64,000 bases of DNA from HyVt-477 sp965224605 (GTDB lineage: Bacteria > Pseudomonadota > Gammaproteobacteria > Thiotrichales > Thiotrichaceae), in contig CBDCZP010000002.1 in NCBI GenBank assembly GCA_965224605.1, positions 1 to 64,000 on the forward strand, written 5' to 3'. The notes under the pieces were generated by a model. The model did no database searches, was not told the DNA's origin, and was given only the letters and a program-made list of their open reading frames with translations. This document shows positions 8,267 through 16,928 of this stretch, one piece after another (within the stretch, counting starts at the first letter, position 1; the number at the start of each line of letters is the position of its first letter). The position numbers and the translations under genes are program-made.

Positions 8267-11200
8267 ATGACTGATCATAATGAAATTGAGCCACAAAAAA
8301 AACACGCTTTAGGTATTGCAGGGGGGGTAGCAAAAGCCTTTATAACCTCTCCCATTTCGTTACTACTTATCATTGCCTTTCTCGTTATTGGCATGTTGGG
8401 CTTACAAATAACACCTCGTCAAGAAGATCCACAGGTGTCTGTGCCGATGGTGGATATCTTTGTTTCCTATCCTGGCGCTTCAGCGAAAGAGGTTGAAAGC
8501 CAAATTGCGCGGCCGCTCGAAGGCATCATGTCGGAAATTACCGGGGTGGAGAATGTCTACTCGATGTCGGCTCGTGGCCAAGCGATGGTCACGGTTCAAT
8601 TTACAGTAGGTGAAGATTACAACGAATCTATTGTTAAATTACACGACAAGTTGGAAGCGAACAAAGGCAGTATGCCCTCCGGCACCAGAGGCTTTCTGGT
8701 TAAACCCAAAGGTGTTGATGATGTACCCTCCGTTACATTAACCTTGTGGTCTAATGAAGTTGATGATGCTTCTTTACGATTAGTGGCACTGGATGTTTTA
8801 CAAAGTTTGCGAGAAGTCGCTAACACCAGTCAAAGCTTTATCGTAGATGGTCGATATGATCAGCTACTTATTGAAATATTACCTGAAAGGCTGGCGACTT
8901 ACGGCGTTTCTTTAGATCAGGTTGCCAATACCATCCGGATGGCAAACTCCGAGCGTAATGCCGGTGCCATTGAGCCTGGCAATAAAGTGGTGACAATTGT
9001 TACAGGTTCCTTTCTAAAAAATGCAGATGATGTGAACCGATTGATGGTTGCAGTGGTGGATAATCGTCCGGTGTACGTGCGGGATGTTGCAGTGGTGAAA
9101 GAAGGACCTAATGAAACCACTCGATTAGTTACCTATTACACAGGTAAAGCGAGCACTTCTGAAGAGGAAGCGGTTGGTGCCGCCGCAGTTACCATTGCTA
9201 TAGCAAAAAAACATGGTAGCAATGGGGTGCAAGTCTCTGAAGCTATCTTGGAAAAAGTTGAGGCATTAAAAGGTCATTCGATACCCGATAACATTAATGT
9301 GGCGGTTACGCGTGACTATGGTGCATCGGCAAAAGAAAAAGTAAATCATTTATTGAAGAAGTTAGTTATAGCCACTTTGATTGTGACGGCACTGGTTTGG
9401 TTGTTTTTGGGCTGGCGGGCTTCAACCGTTGTACTTATCATCATTCCCATCGTGCTGACCACAACCGTTTTTTCTGCTTGGGCATTAGGCTTAACCATTG
9501 ACCGTGTTAGCTTGTTCGCGCTGATCTTTTCGATCGGCATTTTGGTGGATGATGCCATTGTGGTGGTGGAAAATATTTATCGGCGCTGGTTGATGGCAGA
9601 TAGCCTTGATATTGATACCGCTGTAGATGCAGTACGTGAAGTAGGTAACCCTACTATTATCGCAACCTTCACAGTAATCGCAGCATTACTCCCGATGGGC
9701 TTTGTAAGTGGCATGATGGGGCCTTATATGTCCCCAATCCCTGTATTGGGATCGGTAGCCATGTTGATTTCCTTATTTGCAGCATTTGCCTTTACGCCTT
9801 GGCTGACCAATAAACTAAAACCAAATATCGACCAGTTAAGGGATGCTGCTGAGAAAGAGCATAAACAAGCGGAAATGATGGATCGTTTTTATCGTCGAAT
9901 CATTATTCCAATGATCCAAAAGCCTAAAAAAGGAAAACTCTTTTTATACGGTATTATTGCGGTATTCTTCGTGTCAGTGTTGCTTTTTTACCCAACCAAA
10001 CTAGTTCGCGTTAAAATGTTGCCGCTGGATAATAAGCCTGAATTCAATGTCACGGTAAACTTTCCAGAAGGTACGGCATTACCTATTACTGCGAACCTTA
10101 TCAATGAATTATCCTCACATTTGAAAGAGATCGAAGAAGTTACAGCGTTGCAAACGTATGCGGGAACGGCATCGCCCTTTAATTTTAATGGTCTAGTACG
10201 TCATTCCTATTTGCGTAGCAGGGCGTGGCAAGGTGATATACAGGTTCAGTTAATTGATAAAAGCGATCGAGATAGAAGCAGTCACGAGATAGCAGATGAT
10301 GTACGGAAAGCACTAACGCCGATAGCAAAAGAGGCGGGTGCACGTATTGAGGTCATCGAAATGCCACCAGGGCCACCGGTGTTGCAAACGATTGTTGCGG
10401 AGATTTACGGCCCAAGTGCTGAGGTGCGACGTAAATTTGCTGAAGATATGCGTCTGAAGTTTGAAGAGGCAGAGAATATTGCTGATGTTGATAACTTCAT
10501 TGAAGCTCCCCACGACATTCTTCGCTTTAAAGTAGATGCGGATAAAGCGCAACGTAATGGTATTTCAGTAGAAGATATCAACCGAACGCTAGAAATGGCT
10601 ATGGGTGGTTATATTCTTGGAGATATCAAAAAGGGTAAATTAATTGATCCCACTCCCATTGTTATGCAAGTACCGTTGGGAGTTAGATCAGATATCTATC
10701 GCTTAGTGCAGCTACCTGTGACTAGCAAAACAGGCGTCACAATACCCTTGGCAGAGTTAGGGGCATTTTACTCTGAGCCAGAAGATCAACCTATTTTTCA
10801 CAAAAATTTACGACCGGTTGAGTTCGTAACAGGTGAGGGTGTTGGTAAATTTGCCGCTCCTGTTTATGCACAATTTGAAGTGCAGGATTTGCTGGCAGCA
10901 GAGAATGATGGAAAAGGCTATAAGATCGGTGAAACCGTAGTCACAGGTGGTCATTGGCTTGGTACTCCTAAAAGCGACGAAGAGGTGTCGTTTGAGTGGG
11001 GTGGTGAGTGGACAGTCACCTTTGAGACATTTAGAGATATGGGCATAGCCTTTATGGCAGCCTTAGTACTTATCTATATGTTGATTGTGGCGCAGTTTGG
11101 TAACTTTATTTTACCTGCTATTGTCATGGCTCCTATTCCGTTAACTTTGATTGGTATAGTGCCCGGTCACTGGATTATGGGGGCTGATTTTTCTGCCACC

Positions 11201-12142
11201 TCGATGATAGGGTTTATCGCGTTAGCCGGCATCATTGTGCGTAACTCTATTCTGCTGGTTGATTTCTCGCGGGAGGCTGTGATGGAAAAAGGTATGTCTG
11301 TCATTGATGCGGTGATTCATTCCTGTGAAGCACGAACACGACCCATTGCGATAACAGCATTAGCATTAATGGGTGGCTCGTCGGTTATCGTTTCTGATCC
11401 TATATTCCAGGGAATGGGCGTTTCGCTCATATTTGGTGGCTTGGTATCGACGATATTGACACTGCTAGTTATTCCACTGGGCTGTATCAGTGCAGGTGAT
11501 GCACTTGGGGCTTGTGAGGTTGATGATACAGATGAACCCTCAACAGGTGGTTCTGGTGCAACTATTCAACCAGCAATGGAAACTAGCTCTTCTTACGATG
11601 ATGGTGAATCTTTGTTCGACAAAGCAAAAGAAGCGGGTGGAACCGTGGCAGGAATCGCGGTAACAGTGCTTGGCTTTGTCTTTACTGGAGTGAAAAGTCT
11701 GCTGGGTGCTGGCTTTAACCTGATAACACGAAATAAATCAAAAGATTCGGGTTCAGGAGTTGTCAGCAAAATAAATGAAAGTCATAATGCCCAGCCCAAA
11801 GCGAAAGCTACCGTCAAAGCGAAGGTGGCACCTAAGGCGAAGGCTACAGTTAAAGCAAAAGTAACTTCTAAGGAAGAAGAAACAATTGCTACTAAAGCAA
11901 CGCCAAAGGCTAAAGCAGCACCGAAAGCTAAAGCAGAGCCAAAAGCTAAAGCAGAGCCAAAAGCTAAAGCAGAGCCAAAAGCTAAAGCAGAGCCAAAAGC
12001 TAAAGCAGTACCAAAGGCTAAAACCGAGCTAGAAGCTACAGTAGTACCCAAGTCTCATGAAGATAAAGAAGGCGACATGCTGGTGAAACCCAAAAGCCCA
12101 TCGAAAGCACGTAGAGGCATACGACTAAAAGATGATCTTTAA
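8267..12142 (+). CDS. RND-family efflux pump inner-membrane subunit with Lys/Ala-rich C-terminal extension
   Basis: 1291 residues; the family is normally about 1000-1080. The RND core occupies about residues 1-1085. TM1 is near residue 30, porter-domain motifs (SYPGASAKEVESQIARPLE) follow, then a TM4 segment with DDAIVVVEN (about residue 429) carrying the proton-relay Asp residues, and a second half with GFIALAGIIVRNSILLVDF. The tail after about 1085 is extra: an acidic linker, one more hydrophobic stretch (about 1128-1155), then about 120 residues of KAKAEP/KAKAT-type repeats ending basic. The tail should be cytoplasmic if topology is conserved; its role is unknown. Heads a run of co-directional genes including ParA- and dynamin-like proteins. 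Confidence 0.92.
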   Translation: MTDHNEIEPQKKHALGIAGGVAKAFITSPISLLLIIAFLVIGMLGLQITPRQEDPQVSVPMVDIFVSYPGASAKEVESQIARPLEGIMSEITGVENVYSMSARGQAMVTVQFTVGEDYNESIVKLHDKLEANKGSMPSGTRGFLVKPKGVDDVPSVTLTLWSNEVDDASLRLVALDVLQSLREVANTSQSFIVDGRYDQLLIEILPERLATYGVSLDQVANTIRMANSERNAGAIEPGNKVVTIVTGSFLKNADDVNRLMVAVVDNRPVYVRDVAVVKEGPNETTRLVTYYTGKASTSEEEAVGAAAVTIAIAKKHGSNGVQVSEAILEKVEALKGHSIPDNINVAVTRDYGASAKEKVNHLLKKLVIATLIVTALVWLFLGWRASTVVLIIIPIVLTTTVFSAWALGLTIDRVSLFALIFSIGILVDDAIVVVENIYRRWLMADSLDIDTAVDAVREVGNPTIIATFTVIAALLPMGFVSGMMGPYMSPIPVLGSVAMLISLFAAFAFTPWLTNKLKPNIDQLRDAAEKEHKQAEMMDRFYRRIIIPMIQKPKKGKLFLYGIIAVFFVSVLLFYPTKLVRVKMLPLDNKPEFNVTVNFPEGTALPITANLINELSSHLKEIEEVTALQTYAGTASPFNFNGLVRHSYLRSRAWQGDIQVQLIDKSDRDRSSHEIADDVRKALTPIAKEAGARIEVIEMPPGPPVLQTIVAEIYGPSAEVRRKFAEDMRLKFEEAENIADVDNFIEAPHDILRFKVDADKAQRNGISVEDINRTLEMAMGGYILGDIKKGKLIDPTPIVMQVPLGVRSDIYRLVQLPVTSKTGVTIPLAELGAFYSEPEDQPIFHKNLRPVEFVTGEGVGKFAAPVYAQFEVQDLLAAENDGKGYKIGETVVTGGHWLGTPKSDEEVSFEWGGEWTVTFETFRDMGIAFMAALVLIYMLIVAQFGNFILPAIVMAPIPLTLIGIVPGHWIMGADFSATSMIGFIALAGIIVRNSILLVDFSREAVMEKGMSVIDAVIHSCEARTRPIAITALALMGGSSVIVSDPIFQGMGVSLIFGGLVSTILTLLVIPLGCISAGDALGACEVDDTDEPSTGGSGATIQPAMETSSSYDDGESLFDKAKEAGGTVAGIAVTVLGFVFTGVKSLLGAGFNLITRNKSKDSGSGVVSKINESHNAQPKAKATVKAKVAPKAKATVKAKVTSKEEETIATKATPKAKAAPKAKAEPKAKAEPKAKAEPKAKAEPKAKAVPKAKTELEATVVPKSHEDKEGDMLVKPKSPSKARRGIRLKDDL
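11933..12004 (+). repeat. Tandem 18-bp repeat in the RND pump gene
   Basis: Four exact copies of GCAGAGCCAAAAGCTAAA (11933, 11951, 11969, 11987), flanked by diverged copies on both sides. Each unit encodes AEPKAK. Copy-number change by slippage keeps the reading frame. Confidence 0.95.
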
Positions 12143-12169
12143 ACAAATAAATATTAAAAAGGTATTTTA

Positions 12170-13114
12170 ATGAAGCCCATGCATAAAGGAATTGGTGTAA
12201 TAAGTTTAGCTACCGGAGCAACCGTGTTGGCTATTTCATTGTTTGGTTGCAGTACATCAGAAGAAGAAAAAGGATCAGAAACTTCGACATCTGTAGAGTC
12301 TTCCTCAAGTGAAAAGGCTTCAATAGGTAAAGCGTCTTCAGTCAGTGCAGAGTCTTCTGCTATTTTCTTGCCTCCGCCACCAACGGGACCGTTTCAGGCT
12401 TTCGCAGAAGGGTCAATGGTGACTCCTTTGCAGGCACCTGAGACACCAGTAACACCCGTTTCACCAGAGATGCCATCCGCACCACAACAACATGCGGTAA
12501 AACAAGATGCCTTTCCAGCACAACCAGAGCAGCCAACAGCTGTTGTAAATAAAGCTCCTGTGCCAGAAGCGCCACAGTCGCCAAAGATCAGCACTGAGCG
12601 TGCAGAATTTCCTGTTTCAATGAATGCTAACGTAGCGAAACCGGCTGAACATGCAGTTGTAGAAATGAATGTCCCAGCACCGCCGATGCCAAATCTCGCT
12701 ATGCCCAAAGCTAATGAGCCTCTTTCACAGTCAATGCATGATGTGAAAGAGGCTCCTAAGGCGCCAGCAGCACCTGTTGCAGCTGAACAACCAAAGATGG
12801 AAATTCCTGCTCCTGTTTTAAATAAACCAAAGATGCACAATCCTGTATCAGCAAATGCAAATCCAAACTCAGGAAACATGCAAATGCCAAGCACGTCTAT
12901 GCAAATGCCTAATATGAACATGAGGATGCCATCAATGAATATGGGTGGTGCTCCGATGAATATGGGATATGCACCGCGCATGTACTATGTGCCAGTGCCT
13001 ATGTACCAATATCGGCAACCTTATGCTCCCTATGGTTTTCCGGGTATGAATAATCAGCAGATGCCACCACAGGCTAAGCAACCGGTTCAGTCTGAAAAAC
13101 AAGAGTCCAAGTAA
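12170..13114 (+). CDS. Pro/Met-rich putative lipoprotein of unknown function
   Basis: 314 residues. The N-terminus has a hydrophobic stretch ending in a lipobox-like LFGC-S (Cys at about residue 27), suggesting lipid anchoring. The rest is low complexity: Ser/Glu-rich, then Pro/Ala-rich, then a Met-rich segment (about residues 243-273, repeats of MQMP/NMNM/RMPSMNM) and a Tyr/Pro/Gln-rich end. No known domain is recognised. Met-rich segments bind copper in some periplasmic proteins; applying that here is only inference. It lies 27 nt after the pump gene and 2 nt before the ParA-like gene, so it is part of the same transcription unit. Confidence 0.75.
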   Translation: MKPMHKGIGVISLATGATVLAISLFGCSTSEEEKGSETSTSVESSSSEKASIGKASSVSAESSAIFLPPPPTGPFQAFAEGSMVTPLQAPETPVTPVSPEMPSAPQQHAVKQDAFPAQPEQPTAVVNKAPVPEAPQSPKISTERAEFPVSMNANVAKPAEHAVVEMNVPAPPMPNLAMPKANEPLSQSMHDVKEAPKAPAAPVAAEQPKMEIPAPVLNKPKMHNPVSANANPNSGNMQMPSTSMQMPNMNMRMPSMNMGGAPMNMGYAPRMYYVPVPMYQYRQPYAPYGFPGMNNQQMPPQAKQPVQSEKQESK

Positions 13115-13116
13115 AA

Positions 13117-13737
13117 ATGGCGATAACCGTTGTTGGCAATTTAAAAGGTGGAACAGGGAAAAGCACGGTAGCTTTTAATCTGTCACTGTGGGTAGCAACC
13201 AATAGAAATGCTTATGTTTCAGTTTATGATCTTGATCCACAAGCAACATTAACGGATGTCTTTGAAATCCGAACAGAAGATGGATATGTACCTGCGATAA
13301 GTCCGCTAAATGATGTGGCAGAACTTGAAAACGAAGGCAAAAATACTGAAATTATAATTGATATTGGTATGTCTGATACTAGAGCCATGGAGAAGGCGCT
13401 CAAACAAGCTAACCGGATATTGGTACCTATTGCTCCAAGTCAGGCGGATGTATGGTCGACACAACGGTTTTTGAAGTTAATAGAAAAAGCACGTTCGGGT
13501 AAGCCGGTAGAAACTATTGGCTTCATGAATCGTTCAGACACCCATCATGGTGTACGTGAAACAGATGAAGCGTTTTCAGCGATGCAGACGTTGTCAGGTA
13601 TTAAAATGTTAGAGTGTAGGCTCTACCAAAGAACTATTTATAGACGATCATTTAGTGAAGGATTAGCTGTTTTTGAGCTGGATGGTCGCTCAAAAGCAAC
13701 GGAAGAACTAAATTTGTTAGGTAATAGTTTATACTAG
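13117..13737 (+). CDS. ParA/MinD-like P-loop ATPase
   Basis: 206 residues. The deviant Walker A motif KGGTGKST (about residues 9-16), DLDPQATL (Walker A' region) and IIDIGMSD place it in the ParA/MinD/Soj superfamily (short, no HTH). Such ATPases position cargo on the nucleoid or membrane. No ParB gene or parS-like site is seen nearby, so its partner is probably one of the neighbouring membrane proteins. It starts 2 nt after the lipoprotein gene, implying translational coupling. Confidence 0.88.
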   Translation: MAITVVGNLKGGTGKSTVAFNLSLWVATNRNAYVSVYDLDPQATLTDVFEIRTEDGYVPAISPLNDVAELENEGKNTEIIIDIGMSDTRAMEKALKQANRILVPIAPSQADVWSTQRFLKLIEKARSGKPVETIGFMNRSDTHHGVRETDEAFSAMQTLSGIKMLECRLYQRTIYRRSFSEGLAVFELDGRSKATEELNLLGNSLY

Positions 13738-13848
13738 TTAGGTTTGAAACTTAATCAAAGTCCTCGATTACGCTAGATAAAAAATAGAATTTTTTATGCG
13801 ATATCTTTGCTAGATATTCATAATAAGCAGTTATTAAAGGAGTATTAG

Positions 13849-14136
13849 ATGCATATTTTTCGTTGGTTGATGTCCCACCCTATTATTACCGCGTGGATAC
13901 TTGCCGCGTTAGCTATATTGTTAAATATTAATATGGGCTCAAAAAATGAGCATAGTGATACTGAGCATGTAGTTTCCCATGCCGTTGAATCTGCAAAAAC
14001 ATCAACAGAAAATCAACAAAAAAAATCTGCACAAAATCAAGTACAAGACCAAGTTCAAGTACTGAAACTACTGAAACTACTGAAACTACTGAAACTACTG
14101 AAACTACTGAAACTACTGAAACCACACCTATTTTAG
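13849..14136 (+). CDS. Membrane-anchored N-terminal part of a frame-broken TPR protein
   Basis: 95 residues as read. One N-terminal transmembrane segment (about residues 10-26, PIITAWILAALAILLN) follows a short basic start; the rest is polar. AAAGGAG sits just upstream of the ATG. The reading runs into a 9-bp tandem repeat as LKLLKLLK and stops soon after. The -1 frame reads the same repeat as TTE units and continues openly into the TPR-like segment at 14223-14777, so the two pieces are probably one gene split by a one-base change (or joined by frameshifting). A run of eight A at 14018-14025 is the likeliest slip site. Confidence 0.6.
   Translation: MHIFRWLMSHPIITAWILAALAILLNINMGSKNEHSDTEHVVSHAVESAKTSTENQQKKSAQNQVQDQVQVLKLLKLLKLLKLLKLLKLLKPHLF
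14061..14122 (+). repeat. Tandem 9-bp repeat at the frame break
   Basis: Seven copies of an ACTGAAACT-type unit at 9-bp spacing (14062, 14071, 14080, 14089, 14098, 14107, 14116). Because the unit is a multiple of three, copy-number change does not explain the frame switch. Frame 1 reads Leu-Leu-Lys; the -1 frame reads Thr-Thr-Glu. Confidence 0.9.
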
Positions 14137-14222
14137 ATAGAAGGGATATAGATAGAAGAGATATAAATACAGTCAGTGGTTCTGCGGTAATACATACTCA
14201 TTCTCCTGAACTAAAAGCTAGA

Positions 14223-14777
14223 TTGGCTGAAGAAGCTCAAAGAGCAGCTACTAATACTCAGGCAAATAGTAAAGATGAGACAAACATACAAACTCCTCAA
14301 GTAGCAACAGAAGTTGTAAAAGGCAGTTCTGCTGATGCTATGCATAGTACCCAGAGCAATATCCAAAGTAATATCCAGAGCAGTGATCAGAGTGCTAAGA
14401 ACTCAGATGCAGTGACTAAAGACAAAGACCTATCTGCTGAAGACTTAATTGCAATGAGTCCAGATGATTTGTTAAAGCTAGCTAGAGAAGCCTTTTGGCA
14501 AAATGAAAAAGATAAATCAGCTGCTATTTATCAAGCCTTGGTAACACGAGTGCCTTCATCACTAGATTATAAAGGAGAGCTGGCTAATGTGCTTTGGCAT
14601 CAAAACAAACAGAAGGAATCTGCAGCTCTTTATGCTGAAATTTCAATGCCAATGTTGAAAGAAGGTAAGTCAAGAGAAGTGTCAAATATGTTGGGCTTTA
14701 TTGGTGTGTTTTTCCCAGAAAAAGCAAGCGAGATTCATCGCGCGATGTCTGAGAGAACATCCATAAATAAAAATTAG
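14223..14777 (+). CDS. C-terminal TPR-like part of the frame-broken protein
   Basis: 184 residues from a TTG codon, but the frame is open upstream through PILDRRDIDRRDINTVSGSAVIHTHSPELKAR back into the TTE repeat, so this is unlikely to be a true start. Polar Gln/Ser/Asn-rich linker, then about 90 residues of helical repeats with TPR character (SPDDLLKLAREAFWQNEKDKSAAIYQALV, YKGELANVLWHQNKQKESAALYAEI). Probably a membrane-anchored scaffold partner of the neighbouring ParA-like and dynamin-like proteins; that role is inference from context. Confidence 0.6.
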   Translation: MAEEAQRAATNTQANSKDETNIQTPQVATEVVKGSSADAMHSTQSNIQSNIQSSDQSAKNSDAVTKDKDLSAEDLIAMSPDDLLKLAREAFWQNEKDKSAAIYQALVTRVPSSLDYKGELANVLWHQNKQKESAALYAEISMPMLKEGKSREVSNMLGFIGVFFPEKASEIHRAMSERTSINKN

Positions 14778-14793
14778 AGAGTGGTATTAGGTT

Positions 14794-15399
14794 ATGGGTG
14801 AAAAAAGTGAATTACATCGCGATTATGTCCTAGAGCTTGAAAGTGAGCTTCGCGAACTAGAAAAACGTGAGGAGTCTTCAACTCGAAGAATGCAGATGTT
14901 GGTTTATCCCGCCATGGTGGCGTTTATCATATTGGCTGCCTATGGTTTTTTCCTTGTTCATTCTTTGACAAAAGATGTCGGTAAAATGGCATTATCCATT
15001 GTGACTATTTCGGATGCGGTGGGTCACAACATGAAAATCATTTCGACTAGTACTGTAGAGATGTCTGAAAAGATGACTAGTTTGGTTAGTTCAACTCAAT
15101 CCATGACAGGCAGAGTCGGTGAAATGTCTACAGATGTTGGGTCAATGTCCCAAAATATCGGACAAATGAAAGACTCAACATCCACTTTGGCAGCATCAAC
15201 TACTAATATGCAGCAAGATATGTGGAGTCTTAATCAGAACATCTCAACGCCACTCAGCATGTTTAACAAGTTTATTCCTTGGAGTAATAATTCGAATGGT
15301 CGCTTTCGTGGATCAAACCGAATGCAATCCCCCCCTCCTGTATATTATCAGCCCGTTCAGCCCACACATCAGCCTCAACAAATACAACCCCAGCAATAA
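14794..15399 (+). CDS. Membrane protein with coiled coil, unknown function
   Basis: 201 residues. The N-terminal charged helix (HRDYVLELESELRELEKREESSTRR) looks like a coiled coil. One transmembrane segment follows (about residues 35-57, MLVYPAMVAFIILAAYGFFLV), then about 90 residues of Ser/Thr/Met-rich heptads (MSEKMTSLVSSTQSMTGRVGEMSTDVGSMSQNIGQM) resembling the helical bundle of methyl-accepting proteins but without their signalling tip, and a Pro/Gln-rich tail. No named family is recognised. It starts 16 nt after the TPR piece. Confidence 0.75.
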   Translation: MGEKSELHRDYVLELESELRELEKREESSTRRMQMLVYPAMVAFIILAAYGFFLVHSLTKDVGKMALSIVTISDAVGHNMKIISTSTVEMSEKMTSLVSSTQSMTGRVGEMSTDVGSMSQNIGQMKDSTSTLAASTTNMQQDMWSLNQNISTPLSMFNKFIPWSNNSNGRFRGSNRMQSPPPVYYQPVQPTHQPQQIQPQQ

Positions 15400-15506
15400 A
15401 ATTTATGATGACTTCTGGAGCATGGCTTCGGGCATTTAGGGGTGTTTAGGGGCATAGTGTCCTCACTCATTAGCCCTCTTTAAAATAAAATATTTTCAGG
15501 ATAAAT

Positions 15507-16928
15507 ATGACGCCAGATAAAAGGATAAAAGAAAGATTAGAGCGTTTACAAAAACATTTACAGCGTGAGGCTCCCATACTGGTTGATGTGGTGGATAGAT
15601 ATCAGCAGCTAGATAAGGTTGCCCAAGGTTTAGGTCTATTGGATCCTGGTGAGTCCTATGCGACACAAATTTCCTGGTGGCCTATGATTTCAATCTTGGG
15701 TACATTTTCAGCGGGTAAATCTAGTTTTATCAATTCTTTTGTAGGACTGCCATTGCAGAAAACGGGTAATCAAGCTGTGGATGATAAATTCACAGTCATT
15801 ACTTATACAGCTGATTCAGAAACCCGCACTTTGCCTGGTTTGGCATTGGACGGCGACCCACGTTTTCCGTTTTATCAGATCAGTGAAGACATAGAAAAGG
15901 TCGCCGTAGGTGAAGGCTCCAGGATTGATAACTACTTGCAAATGAAAGTAGCACCTAGTGAAGCATTGCGTGGCAAGATTCTAATTGATTCCCCTGGGTT
16001 TGATGCGGATGAACAACGCAAATCTACATTGAGAATTACCGATCATATTATTGAATTATCAGACTTGGTGTTAGTTTTATTTGATGCCAGACACCCTGAA
16101 CCCGGTGCCATGCAAGATACATTGGAGCATTTGGTAAAAGGTGCTCAAAGAAGAAATGACAGTAACAAATTTCTATTTATTCTAAACCAGATAGATACTT
16201 CTGCAAAAGAAGATAATCTTGAAGACATTGTTGCCGCATGGCAAAAAGCACTGGTTCAACATGGCTTAAGTGCGGGTAGATTTTATGTGCTTTATAACAA
16301 GCATTTGGCTGTACCCGTTGAGGATAAAAACGTATGGGCCCGTTATGAGTCTAAACGCGATGCGGACTATGCTGAAATAACGACTCGCATGGACGGTATC
16401 AGCGTTGAACGTGTCTACCGTATTATTGGTTCAATGGAATCACTAGCTAATCATATTGAACATCAGTCTGTGCCAAGCTTACAAGCTGCATTACAAACAT
16501 GGAAAAAGCGTGTTCTTACTGCTGATGGTGTTGTTTTAGCGACGCTGTTGATCGGGTCTGCAATCACGTCAGTAATGGCGGGGTATTGGCAAGGTGTAAC
16601 TTTTAATCCTCCTTGGTTGCCTACAATAATGGCGAATAAACCTTTACTGTATGGAATCATTGCAGTGACTGTCCTGGCACTACTTCTTGTTCACTTTTAT
16701 TTTCGGAAGTTGTTTGCAAAATCAATCGCAAAAAACTTGTCAAATGACATGGCTGGAAACATTAAGGTTGCATTTCTGAAAAGCACTTCCTTTTTCAGAA
16801 GTATATTTTCTGGCAAGCCCAGTGGTTGGAGCAGAAAAGCTAGAAAACGCCTTGATGCTCTACGTGATGATACTGATCGTTTTGTACAAAAGCTTAACGA
16901 TAAATTTGCCCAACCTTCTGGTGGTTAG
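15507..16928 (+). CDS. Dynamin-like GTPase, membrane-associated
   Basis: 473 residues. G1/P-loop GTFSAGKSS (about residue 64), G3 DSPG (about 161), G4 NQID (about 227) and an upstream helical segment are typical of bacterial dynamin/EHD-like large GTPases. Two transmembrane stretches near the C-terminus (about 340-365 and 380-400) are followed by a basic amphipathic tail. Bacterial dynamins remodel or stabilise membranes. It ends the 7-17 kb co-directional cluster, suggesting action together with the ParA-like ATPase and the RND complex; that is inference. Confidence 0.87.
   Translation: MTPDKRIKERLERLQKHLQREAPILVDVVDRYQQLDKVAQGLGLLDPGESYATQISWWPMISILGTFSAGKSSFINSFVGLPLQKTGNQAVDDKFTVITYTADSETRTLPGLALDGDPRFPFYQISEDIEKVAVGEGSRIDNYLQMKVAPSEALRGKILIDSPGFDADEQRKSTLRITDHIIELSDLVLVLFDARHPEPGAMQDTLEHLVKGAQRRNDSNKFLFILNQIDTSAKEDNLEDIVAAWQKALVQHGLSAGRFYVLYNKHLAVPVEDKNVWARYESKRDADYAEITTRMDGISVERVYRIIGSMESLANHIEHQSVPSLQAALQTWKKRVLTADGVVLATLLIGSAITSVMAGYWQGVTFNPPWLPTIMANKPLLYGIIAVTVLALLLVHFYFRKLFAKSIAKNLSNDMAGNIKVAFLKSTSFFRSIFSGKPSGWSRKARKRLDALRDDTDRFVQKLNDKFAQPSGG

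Noticed and set aside
11782..12051. Antisense ORF rich in ALAFGS repeats
   Set aside because: Shadow of the Lys/Ala tandem repeat in the RND pump gene.
12394..12981. 195-codon antisense ORF over the lipoprotein gene
   Set aside because: Mirror of a low-complexity Pro/Met-rich gene; no ribosome site or family.
13849..14136. LKLLKLLKLLK run as an amphipathic membrane-active peptide
   Set aside because: The alternative TTE reading continues into a long plausible protein, so the LLK reading is better explained by a frame break.
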